From assembly GCF_014196425.1 (NCBI RefSeq), contig NZ_JACIDR010000001.1:868001-932000 (forward strand): a stretch of 64,000 nucleotides of DNA, read 5' to 3'. The notes below the pieces were generated by a model that saw nothing but the letters and a program-made list of their open reading frames with translations, did no database searches and was not told where the DNA came from. A program made the translations under genes and the position numbers. Below, in pieces: positions 53,585 to 62,662 of this stretch; within the stretch, counting starts at the first letter, position 1, and every line of letters begins with the position of its first letter. The stretch is from Hansschlegelia beijingensis. GTDB taxonomy: Bacteria; Pseudomonadota; Alphaproteobacteria; Rhizobiales; Methylopilaceae.

Positions 53585-54616
53585 TCATCGTGCGGCGAGC
53601 AGCCGGGCGACTGCGACGGCCGGCGCGCAATCCGCCGCCGCTGCGGCGAGCCCCTCGTCCTCCGACCATTCACGCCCGAGGTCGCGATACATGAGGCCGA
53701 GCCGGTCCGCCAGTCGACGCGCGAGGAAACGGCCGACGCCGGCGCCGAAGACCGTCGGCGCCCGGCCCGCGTCGGGTCGCGACATGATCAGCGCGGTCGC
53801 GTCGCAGAGTCTCCGCAGCATCGCTTCCGCCAGCCAGGCGGCGAGCGCATGCGCCTGGACCTCCGTCTGCGCGTCGAGATCGGCGCCGACCATGCGCAGC
53901 AGCCGGCGGGCGCTGGCCGCAGTCGTCTTCGCTCCGCCGTCCGCGGCCGGATGGAGGTCGGCGCCGTCGGGGAGATCGCCCGTCAGCCGGAACACGTCCG
54001 CCGTGGTGGCGAAGAACTCCGCCATGGGGGAGATCCACCCGCCGCCGAAGGGCATCCTGGCGGCGAGCGCCATGACGGGCGTCCGTGCGACTCCGAGATA
54101 GACCAGCTCGTCGGCCGCCATGCGCCCGGCGTCGTCCGTTCCCCGGGCGAGAACCTCTCCGGACGCGAAGGGAATCAGGTCGCTGGTGGTCGAGCCGATG
54201 TCGATCAGCAGCCCGGTCTCGCCGCCCCGGGCGGCGGCCGCGGCTGTCGCGCGCCAGTTCGCGGACGCGATCGCGCTCCAATGCGCCGCCTCTTCGCCAG
54301 CCGGCACGAAGCCCGCCGCGCCGGCATAGAAGACGAGCCGGTCCCGCCCGACCAGCGCGCCGACCGCTTCGGAGATCGCCGCGACGCCGGTCTGACGGTC
54401 GGTCCAGAGGTCGACGAGTTCGCCCGTCATCGTCACCGCGAAGGACGCGGCGGGCGGGATCTCTGCCTCGAGCGACGCAAACGCCTTCTCGAGTTCATTG
54501 AGGCCGCGCCAGAGCGGGCAGGGCGCGATGCGCGCAGCCTCCAGCCGCCCCGCAGGCGTGACCCGCGAGAGCTTGAGGTGCGCCCCGCCGACATCGAGCC
54601 CGATGATCGCGCTCAC
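53585..54616 (-). CDS. H4MPT-linked C1 transfer pathway protein, MfnF-like (COG1548)
   Basis: A 343-residue ASKHA-fold protein with phosphate-1 motif GLDVGGAHLK (6-15) and phosphate-2 motif LLIDIGSTTSDLIPF (136-150). It matches the family once called probable H4MPT-linked C1 transfer protein, which includes, as I recall, Methanocaldococcus MfnF. That enzyme joins the aminomethylfuran phosphate unit to tyramine-glutamate in methanofuran synthesis. Its ATG overlaps the stop of the MfnD-like ATP-grasp gene by 4 bp, so the two likely act in sequence. Confidence 0.8.
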   Translation of the reverse strand: MSAIIGLDVGGAHLKLSRVTPAGRLEAARIAPCPLWRGLNELEKAFASLEAEIPPAASFAVTMTGELVDLWTDRQTGVAAISEAVGALVGRDRLVFYAGAAGFVPAGEEAAHWSAIASANWRATAAAAARGGETGLLIDIGSTTSDLIPFASGEVLARGTDDAGRMAADELVYLGVARTPVMALAARMPFGGGWISPMAEFFATTADVFRLTGDLPDGADLHPAADGGAKTTAASARRLLRMVGADLDAQTEVQAHALAAWLAEAMLRRLCDATALIMSRPDAGRAPTVFGAGVGRFLARRLADRLGLMYRDLGREWSEDEGLAAAAADCAPAVAVARLLAAR

Positions 54617-55563
54617 AGCGCGATCTCGACGGGCCGGAGCGCTTCGGCGGACCGTGGGGCCTCGGCGACGAGACCGAGGAGCCCGGCCGGGTTCAGTCCG
54701 AGGGCTCCGCGAAGCCCCGCATAGGCCGTGGTCACCCGCGGATTGATCTCGATCACCGTCGCGCCCTCCGGGCGCAGGACGAGGTCGATCCCGAAGAAGC
54801 CATCAAGGCCCGGGACAGCTCGCCAGACTCTTTGCGCAAGAGCGTCCAGATCCCGGTCGGCCGGAACAGCGCCGACCGTCAGCCCATTGAAGCGGAAGAC
54901 GCCGTCCTGGATCGCGACATGCTGATCGTTCGCTGCCAGCACCGAGACGGACCCGCCGGCTCCAAGGCAGGTCAGGCTCGCGGCTGCGCCAGGCTCGTAG
55001 CGTTGCACGATGTGGTCAGGGCCCAGCGCGCCGGGAGCAGGGCGGTCGGTCCAGAACCGGGTCGAGCCGCACCCTGCGCCGTCATCAGGCTTGCTGATGA
55101 ACGGACCTGCTTCGCCGGCGGGGATCGAATCAGGGCTCCAGACAGCGGGCGTCGGAACGCCATGCGCAAGCAGACGCTCCGCAGTGAGGCGCTTGCTCGC
55201 CGAGATCTGGATCGCCGGAAGGGTGGGGCCGAGCACGCGCGCGCCGGCGGCGTCGCAGAGCCTCCAGAGCCGTTCCAGAACGCCGTCGGTCTCCGGCGCC
55301 ACGATGCAGGCGAGATCAGCCGCGCCAGCGAGCGCTTCCCAGATTTCCCAGCAATCCTGCTCGGCCTCGACGGCGACGCATTCTGCGCCGGGCGGAGTCG
55401 GCAGCCGGCCGTCACAGGTCACGACGGCTTCGACGCCAGGCAGCTCCGAAAAGTCCCGCGCCAGCGCGTCGCGCATCAACAGGCCTTCGCGCGCCAGCGA
55501 GGCGGGAAGGGCGTCCCGCCGCATTCCGCCGCCCGTCACGAATTCGCATATGAAGACCCGCAT
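54613..55563 (-). CDS. ATP-grasp ligase, MfnD-like (COG1821)
   Basis: A 316-residue ATP-grasp protein. RVFICEFVTGGGM opens it, ASKRLTAERLLAHGVPTP and FISKPDDGAGCGST are the ATP-binding blocks, and VIEINPRVTTAY holds the Mg-binding Glu/Asn. This is the COG1821 family; the archaeal member MfnD ligates glutamate to tyramine for methanofuran. The ATG at 55563 is preferred over a GTG one codon earlier. Coupled to the MfnF-like gene. Confidence 0.78.
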   Translation of the reverse strand: MRVFICEFVTGGGMRRDALPASLAREGLLMRDALARDFSELPGVEAVVTCDGRLPTPPGAECVAVEAEQDCWEIWEALAGAADLACIVAPETDGVLERLWRLCDAAGARVLGPTLPAIQISASKRLTAERLLAHGVPTPAVWSPDSIPAGEAGPFISKPDDGAGCGSTRFWTDRPAPGALGPDHIVQRYEPGAAASLTCLGAGGSVSVLAANDQHVAIQDGVFRFNGLTVGAVPADRDLDALAQRVWRAVPGLDGFFGIDLVLRPEGATVIEINPRVTTAYAGLRGALGLNPAGLLGLVAEAPRSAEALRPVEIAL

Positions 55564-55656
55564 CACGCCGCCGATCCTTGGTCGAGCCCCCCGCCCGACC
55601 GCGAGGGCTTAGCCGAAAAGCAGCGGCGCCTCACCTCCCGAATCATGAGGCCAGCA

Positions 55657-56364
55657 ATGGACGTCGTTCCGGTGATCGACCTCATGGGCGGCCAGGTGGT
55701 GCATGCGCGCCGCGGAGAGCGGGGCGCCTACCAGCCGATCCATTCCCCGCTCGTCGAGGGCGCCCGGCCGCAGGCCGTCGCCGAGGCGCTGCTCGCGCTC
55801 GCCCCGTTCCGAAGGCTTTACGTCGCGGATCTCGACGCAATTCGCGGAATGGGCGGCCACGACGCGGTCATCGCCGAGATCGCCGACGCCCATCCGGAGC
55901 TCGAGATCTGGGTCGACCGCGGGGAGACCGATCCGGACGCACTCGGCCGGCGCGCCCAGGCCGGCCCCGGCGTGAGCGTCATCGGCAGCGAGTCGTTCAA
56001 GGACGCGGAAGCGCTGAGAAGCGCCTGCAGGGCTTCGGGAGGCGTGCTGTCGCTCGATCACGATGCGAACGGGCCGATCGGACCCGCTGATGCGCATGAT
56101 GATTCGTCGTTCTGGCCCGACCGGGTCATCGTCATGACCCTGGCCCGCGTCGGCGCGGATGCGGGGCCCGACATCAGCCGGTTGCAGGATGTGCTGGGCC
56201 GGGCCGAGGACCGCCGCGTCTACGCCGCAGGCGGCGTGCGCGGCGCCCACGATCTCGCGGCGCTCTCCGCGCTGGGGGTGGCGGGCGCTCTGGTCGCGAG
56301 CGCCCTGCATGGCGGCAGGCTCAGCCGCGAGGCTCTGGCGGAGGCGCTTCGAGGCGAGCGGTGA
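55657..56364 (+). CDS. HisA-like protein of the C1-cofactor cluster (COG1411)
   Basis: A 235-residue TIM-barrel protein related to ProFAR isomerase HisA. Asp8 in VIDLMGG and Asp134 in SLDHDANG match the HisA catalytic aspartates. AAGGVRGAHDL and GVAGALVASALHGG match the phosphate loops. The family is common in organisms with H4MPT genes but its reaction is not known to me. GAGG six bases before the ATG at 55657 decides the start. It is the only plus-strand gene in this block and overlaps the CitG-like gene by 44 bp. Confidence 0.78.
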   Translation: MDVVPVIDLMGGQVVHARRGERGAYQPIHSPLVEGARPQAVAEALLALAPFRRLYVADLDAIRGMGGHDAVIAEIADAHPELEIWVDRGETDPDALGRRAQAGPGVSVIGSESFKDAEALRSACRASGGVLSLDHDANGPIGPADAHDDSSFWPDRVIVMTLARVGADAGPDISRLQDVLGRAEDRRVYAAGGVRGAHDLAALSALGVAGALVASALHGGRLSREALAEALRGER

Positions 56365-57169
56365 ACAGCGCCGCGACGGTGAGGTCGGCGGTGGTGCCGG
56401 GGTTCAGGCCCTTGGCCTTCAGGTGCAGGTCGAACGCGTCGAGCGCCCGCTCCCGGTCCTCGCGGAAGTCGAGGCTCTCGGCGAAGGCGGCCGCCTCGCG
56501 CCGAAGCGTCTCGGCGACCTCGGCTCCGAACTTCCGGACGACGTGGCTGTCCGGGAAAAGGCTGAGCAGGCCAAGATAGACGTCCTCGACCGCCTCCCGA
56601 CCAGAACGACGCGCCTGATAGGCCGCCGCGGCGGCGAACACGTCCTCGAAGTCGTTGACGTACTGCAGGGCGATCCGGTCGCGGCTCGCCGCGGCCGCCA
56701 TGGCCTCGCGGAGAGTGATGGTCGGCGGCTCGGCGACGTCATGCTCGTCGGCGCGTCCGAGCCCGCCCGGATTGGCGGCCGCGATCGCCCGGTAGGCGGC
56801 TTCGGCGTCCTCCACGGTCAGTCGCTCCAGAACCCGGGCGAGCGCCGGCCTCAGGGGCTCTCCCGGACCGCGCTCGAACGCAGCATGCGCGAGGGGGGCG
56901 CAGAGCAGCACGATGCCCAGATTGGCGTTGCAGCCGACCGCCGCGAGCGAGGCCCTGACGGCGCCTTCGATCCGCTCGCCGACGGTGCGGCCGGCGACCA
57001 GACGCACCGCGGCCACTTCGGCCGCGCGTTCGAAGGTCGCGGCGGTCATGCCGTGACCTTCGCGGAAATTGTGGACGTTGCCGGGCTTCAGCGCTGCGAG
57101 TTCGGCGCGGCAGGCGTCCCGAAACGCGGCCGCGACCGCCGCCATGTCCCAGCTTGACTCAGGCGGCAT
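56321..57169 (-). CDS. Triphosphoribosyl-dephospho-CoA synthase-like protein (CitG-like, orf5 type)
   Basis: About 282 residues of the CitG family: AALKPGNVHNFREGHGMTAATFERAAEVAA and CNANLGIVLLCAPLAHA are the conserved blocks, and LNPGTTADLTVAALF closes it. In methylotroph H4MPT clusters this gene is known as orf5 and is thought to act in methanofuran or methanopterin synthesis rather than citrate lyase. The start is uncertain; ATG at 57169 overlaps the preceding gene by 11 bp, and ATG at 57145 is the alternative. Confidence 0.78.
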   Translation of the reverse strand: MPPESSWDMAAVAAAFRDACRAELAALKPGNVHNFREGHGMTAATFERAAEVAAVRLVAGRTVGERIEGAVRASLAAVGCNANLGIVLLCAPLAHAAFERGPGEPLRPALARVLERLTVEDAEAAYRAIAAANPGGLGRADEHDVAEPPTITLREAMAAAASRDRIALQYVNDFEDVFAAAAAYQARRSGREAVEDVYLGLLSLFPDSHVVRKFGAEVAETLRREAAAFAESLDFREDRERALDAFDLHLKAKGLNPGTTADLTVAALFTARLEAPPPEPRG

Positions 57170-58070
57170 CGGGACGCGCGAGGCGCTCGGACATGTCGCG
57201 CGCAAGCGCGCCGGCGACGTCGACGCCAGTCGCCTCCCACAGTCCTTTCCAGGCCGGCATCGAATTCACCTCAAGGATCAGGAAGCGGCCGTCCTCGGAC
57301 TCGATCAGGTCGACGCCGGCATAATCGGCGCCGACCGCCGCGGCGGCCTTCACCGCAAGCGCCGCCGCCTCTCCGTCGGTCGCCGCCGGCTCTCCCGCGG
57401 CTCCCTGGAAGATGTTGGTGATCCAGCCTTCCGAACGCCGGATCATCGCCCCGATCGGCCGCCCGTCGAGCACGAACACGCGCCAGTCGTGCGCCCCGCC
57501 CGCGATTCGGGAACCGCGGCTCGCCACGAACTCCTGGAGATAGTAGACGCCGCCGACGGCGTCCGGCTCCGGCAGGGCGTCGCCCGGCGCGAGCCGGATG
57601 AGGCCCTTGCCCTGGGCGCCGAACAGCGGCTTCAGCACGGCGTCGCCGGCCATCCGGTCGAACGCCGCCTGCGCCATGTCGCGCCGTTCGAACACCGCGG
57701 TGCGCGGGGTGGGCAGCCCCGCATGCGCGAGCGCGAAGGTCGTCATCGACTTGTCGACGCAGACTTCGATCGCACGTGCGTCGTTCACGACGCGGACGCC
57801 CGCCGCCCGCGCGGCGTGCAGAAAGCCGAGCCGCGCGGTGATCTGTTCCGTCGTGCCCCCGGGAATGAGCCGCACGAAGATCGCGCCCGGCAGCCGCCCG
57901 TCCAGTTCGGGGAAGGACAGGCCGGGCGCGCCGGGCGCGACGTCGAAGCCGCATTCGGTCATCGACAGGATCGTCGGGCGCAGGCCTTCGCGCGCCATGG
58001 CGGCGGCGAGGCCCTTGCTGTGCCAGTCAGCCTTCTCCGTGAAGATGACGACGGCGTCTTCGACGATCAT
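57159..58070 (-). CDS. RimK-like ATP-grasp ligase of the H4MPT cluster (orf7 type)
   Basis: A 303-residue ATP-grasp protein of the RimK/CofF/MptN group, which add glutamate to a carboxylate. VCVDKSMTTFALAHAGLPTPRTAVF and VLKPLFGAQGKGLIRL form the ATP site, FLILEVNSMPAWKGLWEATG is the C-terminal Mg-binding stretch. In methylotrophs this is the orf7 gene beside mch. A role in glutamylating H4MPT or methanofuran is likely but unproved here. Confidence 0.8.
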   Translation of the reverse strand: MIVEDAVVIFTEKADWHSKGLAAAMAREGLRPTILSMTECGFDVAPGAPGLSFPELDGRLPGAIFVRLIPGGTTEQITARLGFLHAARAAGVRVVNDARAIEVCVDKSMTTFALAHAGLPTPRTAVFERRDMAQAAFDRMAGDAVLKPLFGAQGKGLIRLAPGDALPEPDAVGGVYYLQEFVASRGSRIAGGAHDWRVFVLDGRPIGAMIRRSEGWITNIFQGAAGEPAATDGEAAALAVKAAAAVGADYAGVDLIESEDGRFLILEVNSMPAWKGLWEATGVDVAGALARDMSERLARPDAA

Positions 58071-58093
58071 TCCCGTGCTCTCCGCTCCGGCGA

Positions 58094-59050
58094 TCAGCCG
58101 CCGAAGGAACGCTCGATCAGCGCCGGCTCGTAGGCGCCGGCGGTGAAGCTCTTGCCGGTCGAGAGCGCGGTCACGGTCACGAGGGCGGGCGAGAACAGGC
58201 CGGCGTCACAGGCGTAGAAGTCGTAGTTGTAGCCCGCGAACACCTCGCCGAAGGGCCGGCCGTGGTCGCGCGAGGTCGAGGACGGCAGCCCGTTCGCGAG
58301 CTGCTCCGCCTCATCTTCCGGACCCTCGACATAAAGGGCGATCTCGCCGCCGTAGAGCACGGCGTCATTGGTGCGGCCCATGGCGGTGAGGAAGTCTGCG
58401 CCCGGAGGCGGGACCGGCGCGGTGCCGAAGCCGTCGACGATCCGCTCCAGCGGGAAGTGGATCGTGTGCGCCTTGTGGAGCGCGACCTCGAGCACGCGGC
58501 CGACGACCTGGACCGTGCCGGCGAGGCTCGACGTCGGCGTGAGGATCAGGGTGAGCTTGTCCTCAGCCACGCCGCAATCCTTGGCGATCTGCGCGATCAG
58601 CGTGTCCGGCGGCCGCTTGTCGACCTCGAGCACGAGAGCGGCGCTGTCCGAGGCGTCCTTGTAGGCGAGCTCCTCGTAAAGCGTCTCCTTGGCCGCGAGA
58701 GCGCGGCCCGGGCCCGAGCCGAGGGCGAAGAAGTCGCCCTCCGAAAGGCTCCATCCAGCGTACTGGCTGCCGAGACACGCGATCACCGGATCAGCCGTCG
58801 TCACATGGACGGCCTGGCCCCAGCGCTTGAAGCGCACGTCGGACTGGAAGGTCGCGCGGCCGAGGCCGCCGAGGCAGATCTCGATGATCCGGCGGCCGGC
58901 TTCGAGGCCGCCGCGCACCGCGATTCCCGCGTCGACGATGCGCGCGCCCGTCGCGGTGCGGTCGACCGCGAGACGCAGAGTCTCCGCGTCCTGCACGAGC
59001 GCCTCGACGAGCGGGGCGGAGAGTTTTCCGACGCTGGGCTTGGCTGTCAT
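58094..59050 (-). CDS. mch: Methenyl-H4MPT cyclohydrolase
   Basis: A 318-residue Mch that hydrolyses methenyl-H4MPT to 5-formyl-H4MPT in formaldehyde oxidation. The family sequence is recognisable throughout: GLEAGRRIIEICLGGLG, ADPVIACLGSQYAGWSL, FALGSGPGRALA and TVTALSTGKSFTAGAYEPALIERSFGG. The ATG overlaps the preceding ATP-grasp stop by 4 bp. Together with mtdB and fhcAB it covers consecutive steps of the H4MPT pathway. Confidence 0.95.
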   Translation of the reverse strand: MTAKPSVGKLSAPLVEALVQDAETLRLAVDRTATGARIVDAGIAVRGGLEAGRRIIEICLGGLGRATFQSDVRFKRWGQAVHVTTADPVIACLGSQYAGWSLSEGDFFALGSGPGRALAAKETLYEELAYKDASDSAALVLEVDKRPPDTLIAQIAKDCGVAEDKLTLILTPTSSLAGTVQVVGRVLEVALHKAHTIHFPLERIVDGFGTAPVPPPGADFLTAMGRTNDAVLYGGEIALYVEGPEDEAEQLANGLPSSTSRDHGRPFGEVFAGYNYDFYACDAGLFSPALVTVTALSTGKSFTAGAYEPALIERSFGG

Positions 59051-60210
59051 CCGGACACCATGGTGAGTTGGCCGCACGCCCTCGGGATTGCGGCGCGAAG
59101 CGATGCGAGAAGCGAGGCGCGCCGCTCGAAGAACAGAGCGCGAGCCGCGGAGGGCGAGCCGCCGGCGGCGATGACCGTGCATAGGGGCGCGCCAGCGGGG
59201 ACGCTGTCCTCGCATGCGGGCCAGTCCGCCGTCCAGACCGGCCTTCGAAGGGAGGCCACGGAGGTCGGCGCCTCCGCGTAGACGACGCCCGCCGCCTGCG
59301 CGCATGGAAAGTCGAAGCTGGCCGAGGGCAGCGCGCCCTCGCAGGCGGCGAGGTGAAGCCCGAGAAGCGCAGGGGAAGGCGCGCGGTCGAAGACGTCGAG
59401 CGTCGCGCCCGGCCGCGGATTGATCTCGAGCAGCCAGAAGGCGGCGTCGGCGTCGGAGACGAGCAGGTCAGCGCTCGCGAGGCCGACGAGGCCGGTGGCC
59501 GCGACGATACGGCTCAGCGCGGCGCCGACCCTCCCGGCGACGGCCGCGTCGAGCGCGACGGGTCCGACGGCCCCGCCATAGCGGAAGGGAGCGGAGGGGG
59601 TCGGATCAGCCCATTGTTCGGAGAAGCTGACGACTTCGGCCTGCCGTCCGTCGCTCAGGAAGAGCGCCGAGACTGGGCGGCCGTTCACCTGCTTCTGGAA
59701 GTATCGTCCGCGCCCCGGAAGCCCCTCGGCCGCCCTGATGTGCGCCCCGCCGGCGCCGCCGCGGCGCTTTGACAGAATCTGCTCGCCGGCCGCAGCCACG
59801 AGCTCCGGGTGAGGCACGCCGAGCTCCGCGAGCAGCGTGGCGAAGCGGACAGGATCCTTCAGCAGCCGCACCGTCGCGGGCGCGGCGCCGATCAACGGGT
59901 TGCGCGCCCGGAGCGCGCTCATCATCCGGGGCGCGTGCTCGAATCCGGCGCCGAGCACGACCGGCAGGCCCTTCGGGACGTTCTCTTCCAGCGCGATCGA
60001 CAAAGCCCGCGGGTCGAAGCCCAGGCTGCGCCGCGCGGCGCGGACCCGCGCGGCCTTCACGGCGTGTTCGCTCGTATCGGCGTCGGCGAACAGATCGAGC
60101 GCGATCGCCCTCAATCCCGCGCGCCTCGCGGAGCGGGCGAGCGCCCGCGCCGACAGAGCTATGAGGGCGACGTCGTAGGCGTCACTCGGAGAGCGTGCGC
60201 GCGAGTTCAT
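59047..60210 (-). CDS. ATP-grasp protein of the H4MPT cluster (orf17 type, COG2232)
   Basis: A 387-residue predicted ATP-dependent carboxylate-amine ligase. The N-terminal Rossmann-like part ends in AALIALSARALARSARRAGLRAIALDLFAD-type text; ATP-grasp blocks are ILSKRRGGAGGAHI and FWLLEINPRPGATLDVF. It matches the gene known as orf17 between mch and mtdB in methylotrophs. It overlaps mtdB by 29 bp and mch by 4 bp, so expression is tightly coupled. A cofactor-building role is inferred. Confidence 0.8.
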   Translation of the reverse strand: MNSRARSPSDAYDVALIALSARALARSARRAGLRAIALDLFADADTSEHAVKAARVRAARRSLGFDPRALSIALEENVPKGLPVVLGAGFEHAPRMMSALRARNPLIGAAPATVRLLKDPVRFATLLAELGVPHPELVAAAGEQILSKRRGGAGGAHIRAAEGLPGRGRYFQKQVNGRPVSALFLSDGRQAEVVSFSEQWADPTPSAPFRYGGAVGPVALDAAVAGRVGAALSRIVAATGLVGLASADLLVSDADAAFWLLEINPRPGATLDVFDRAPSPALLGLHLAACEGALPSASFDFPCAQAAGVVYAEAPTSVASLRRPVWTADWPACEDSVPAGAPLCTVIAAGGSPSAARALFFERRASLLASLRAAIPRACGQLTMVSG

Positions 60211-61075
60211 AGGCCTCCAGGAAGCCGATCCGCAGAGCGACGTCGCTCTCCCGGATCCGCTTCAGCATCCGGTGCTGCACCTGATACTTGATCTGGCCGA
60301 TGACCAGCGCGCCGATCCCGACGCCGTACGGCAGCGCGACGCCGTCGTCGTTCGAGCCGACCCCTTCGATGCCGGTCGGCGGGACCGCGTTGATGTCGGC
60401 CGCGACCAGCAGGTTCTTCGCCGATTCAAGGACATCCTTCGAGATGACCTGAACGCCCGCCGAGGCGGCGGTCAGGATCACCTCCGCGTCCGCGACCAGC
60501 TTCTTCTTGTCCTCGTCGCTTGTCGCGACGGCGCAGTCGAGCGTGACCCCGAACCGCTTCTTGAAGTCGATCGCCTTCAGCTGGACGTCTTCGATGATCA
60601 TGTGCCCGACCATCGTGACGTGCGCCCCGGCCTGGGCTGCGATCACGGCCGCGATGCCGCCGATGATTCCGGTGGCGCCGTAGACCTGGACGCGCGCGCC
60701 CTCGAGGCCCTTTTCACGCTTGCCGAGCAGGTGCTTCTCGACCTGCGCGATCATCGCCGCCGCCGTCGTGAAGGCTCCCGCCGGGTCGGCGAAGATCGAG
60801 ATCTCGAAGGGCGGGAACAGAGCGGACGCGGCGGCCGCCATCTGGTCGAGCGCGAGGCTCGCGTCCTTGCCGCCGATGAACAGCACGGTCCGCTTGGCGT
60901 CCGACGGCGCGCGGCTGAACATCGCGTCCTGGGTCAGCGGCACGACGTCCTTGAGCTCGACCCCGACATAGGTCGCGATGTCGTGGAAGCCCGCGTCGAC
61001 CGCCATGTTCACGTCGAACGGGCTCGTGTGCCTGAGCGGCGTGATCATGTGGAGAATCGGTGCGGCGTCGGACAT
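60182..61075 (-). CDS. mtdB: NAD(P)-dependent methylene-H4MPT dehydrogenase
   Basis: A 297-residue MtdB, the length known for Methylobacterium, that oxidises methylene-H4MPT to methenyl-H4MPT. HMITPLRHTSPFDVNMAVDAGF is the N-terminal block, the nucleotide motif is VYGATGIIGGIAAVIA, and ADINAVPPTGIEGVGSNDDG is diagnostic. The ATG at 61075 is the family start. It follows mptG by 19 bp. Confidence 0.95.
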   Translation of the reverse strand: MSDAAPILHMITPLRHTSPFDVNMAVDAGFHDIATYVGVELKDVVPLTQDAMFSRAPSDAKRTVLFIGGKDASLALDQMAAAASALFPPFEISIFADPAGAFTTAAAMIAQVEKHLLGKREKGLEGARVQVYGATGIIGGIAAVIAAQAGAHVTMVGHMIIEDVQLKAIDFKKRFGVTLDCAVATSDEDKKKLVADAEVILTAASAGVQVISKDVLESAKNLLVAADINAVPPTGIEGVGSNDDGVALPYGVGIGALVIGQIKYQVQHRMLKRIRESDVALRIGFLEAYELARTLSE

Positions 61076-61094
61076 TCGGTGTCTCCTGTGGAGC

Positions 61095-62129
61095 TCAGAC
61101 GGTGGCGCCAAGCGCCAGCGCAGGCGCGAGGTCGATCGTGGCGCCGTGATTGTTTCCCCGGACGACGTCGAAGACCAGATTCGGGCGGTCGGAGAAACGT
61201 CGCCTCAGGTCGTGCGCTGCGGCGTCAGCCGCGGCGGCGTCGCCATAGACCGCGAAGCCAGTCGGCCCCCACGAACTCTGACCGACGCCCGGGACGCCGT
61301 CCGCCTCGATGATCTGGAGCGCCTCCGCGACGTCGGGACTCGTGAAGCGGCCGCCCTGGAACGGCGCGAAGTGGTCGCCCAGCCGACGCTGGATCTCGCC
61401 GACCGCGCGCCCGAAGCCGATCGCGTCGCCTTCGGCCGCGGCCGGCAGGGCGGCCATGACGGTGAGCCGGCAGAGGTGGTCGGCGAGCGCCTCCGGGAAC
61501 GGCGGCAGTTCCTCCATCGCCTGGATCTCGTCGCCTCCGCTCAGCCCCACGCGGCCGCCATCGAAGATGAGGAGAATCCTCCACGCCTCCGGAATCGGCA
61601 GCCGCGACAGCAGCGGGGGTGGCTGGCGACGCGGTCCCGAGACGGGCTTGCCGCCGTCGAGCAGGATTCCTCCGCCCTGGAAGGCGCCGAGGCCGATGCT
61701 CGATCGGGCCCCGCGGCTCAGAGCGTGCGCGACGTCCCGGGCGTCGATGGCCTTGCCGCTGAGGGCGCAAGCTCCGACCCCGACGGCGAGCGCGAGCTGG
61801 GTGCCGGAGCCGAGGCCGCTATGCGCAGGAAGCGCCGCCTCGACGGTGATCTTGACGTTCTCGCCGAGCCCGAACTCGGCCGCGGCGCATTTCAGCGCCT
61901 TCTCCGCGCGAGCGGCGTCCGGACCGCTCGCGGCCAGCGCCGCGGCGTTCTCCATCAGGACCCGCGTCACAGGTCGCTCCAGCGTCAGGCCGAGGCTGCC
62001 GAACCGCCTGCCCAGTGAGCCGTTGAGGTCGAGAAATCCGATATGCAGCCGGCCCGGCGCGATGACGCGCACCGCCCGGAGGGCGCGCGAGGGGTCGCCG
62101 TCCAGGCGATTTTGCGGGGTGACTCTCAT
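61095..62129 (-). CDS. mptG: Beta-ribofuranosylaminobenzene 5'-phosphate synthase
   Basis: A 344-residue GHMP-fold protein, RFAP synthase, which joins p-aminobenzoate or p-hydroxybenzoate to PRPP with loss of CO2 and PPi, the first committed step to H4MPT. APGRLHIGFLDLN at 24-36 and the GHMP loop PAHSGLGSGTQLALAVG at 101-117 are characteristic, as are SSIGLGAFQGGGILLDGG and GVGQSSWGPTGFAVYG. First gene of the operon mptG-mtdB-orf17-mch-orf7-orf5. Confidence 0.92.
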   Translation of the reverse strand: MRVTPQNRLDGDPSRALRAVRVIAPGRLHIGFLDLNGSLGRRFGSLGLTLERPVTRVLMENAAALAASGPDAARAEKALKCAAAEFGLGENVKITVEAALPAHSGLGSGTQLALAVGVGACALSGKAIDARDVAHALSRGARSSIGLGAFQGGGILLDGGKPVSGPRRQPPPLLSRLPIPEAWRILLIFDGGRVGLSGGDEIQAMEELPPFPEALADHLCRLTVMAALPAAAEGDAIGFGRAVGEIQRRLGDHFAPFQGGRFTSPDVAEALQIIEADGVPGVGQSSWGPTGFAVYGDAAAADAAAHDLRRRFSDRPNLVFDVVRGNNHGATIDLAPALALGATV

Positions 62130-62287
62130 GGCGTTTCCGGCGGCACCTTATTCGCCGCGGGCCGCGCTCGCCAACCTCGCTCCTTGGCCTAAGTCGCTAT
62201 CGGACGAAACGTCGCGACGCGTTGCGCCGGCTCAAAGCGCTGTGTAAGCCTCGCGCCACTTCCAGTGTTTTGGGGCTCCGTCCGCCA

Positions 62288-62662
62288 ATGGCCGAACGAA
62301 AAGCCGTCATTCCGCCAGATCAGGTGGAGGCCCGCCTCGCCGCCGAGCTGCCCAAGTGGCGGCTGGAGGACGGCTGGATCCGGCGCACCTACAAGACCCA
62401 GAGCTGGAAGAGCACGCTGATGGTGATCAACACCGTCGGCCATCTTGCGGAGGCCGCGTGGCATCATCCGGACCTCACCGCCTCCTACGCCTGGGTGGAG
62501 GTGCGGCTGATGTCCCACGACGCCAAGGGAATCACAGATCGCGACTTTGAGCTCGCGAAGAAGATAGAGAGCGTCATTCAATGGCAGCCCGGCTTGGAAG
62601 GCGGCGCGCTCGAGGGCACGCCGCAGGGCGACCAGCGCTTCGCGTATGTGAAGTATGACTGA
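62288..62662 (+). CDS. phhB: Pterin-4a-carbinolamine dehydratase family protein
   Basis: A 124-residue PCD/DCoH protein. The active-site pattern is AWHHPDLTASYAWVEVRLMSHDAKGITDRD with the two adjacent histidines. In animals and Pseudomonas PCD recycles biopterin after phenylalanine hydroxylase, but no hydroxylase is here. It overlaps fhcB by 8 bp, which points to a job in methanopterin chemistry. The ATG at 62288 gives the family length. It is divergent from mptG with 158 bp between. Confidence 0.85.
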   Translation: MAERKAVIPPDQVEARLAAELPKWRLEDGWIRRTYKTQSWKSTLMVINTVGHLAEAAWHHPDLTASYAWVEVRLMSHDAKGITDRDFELAKKIESVIQWQPGLEGGALEGTPQGDQRFAYVKYD

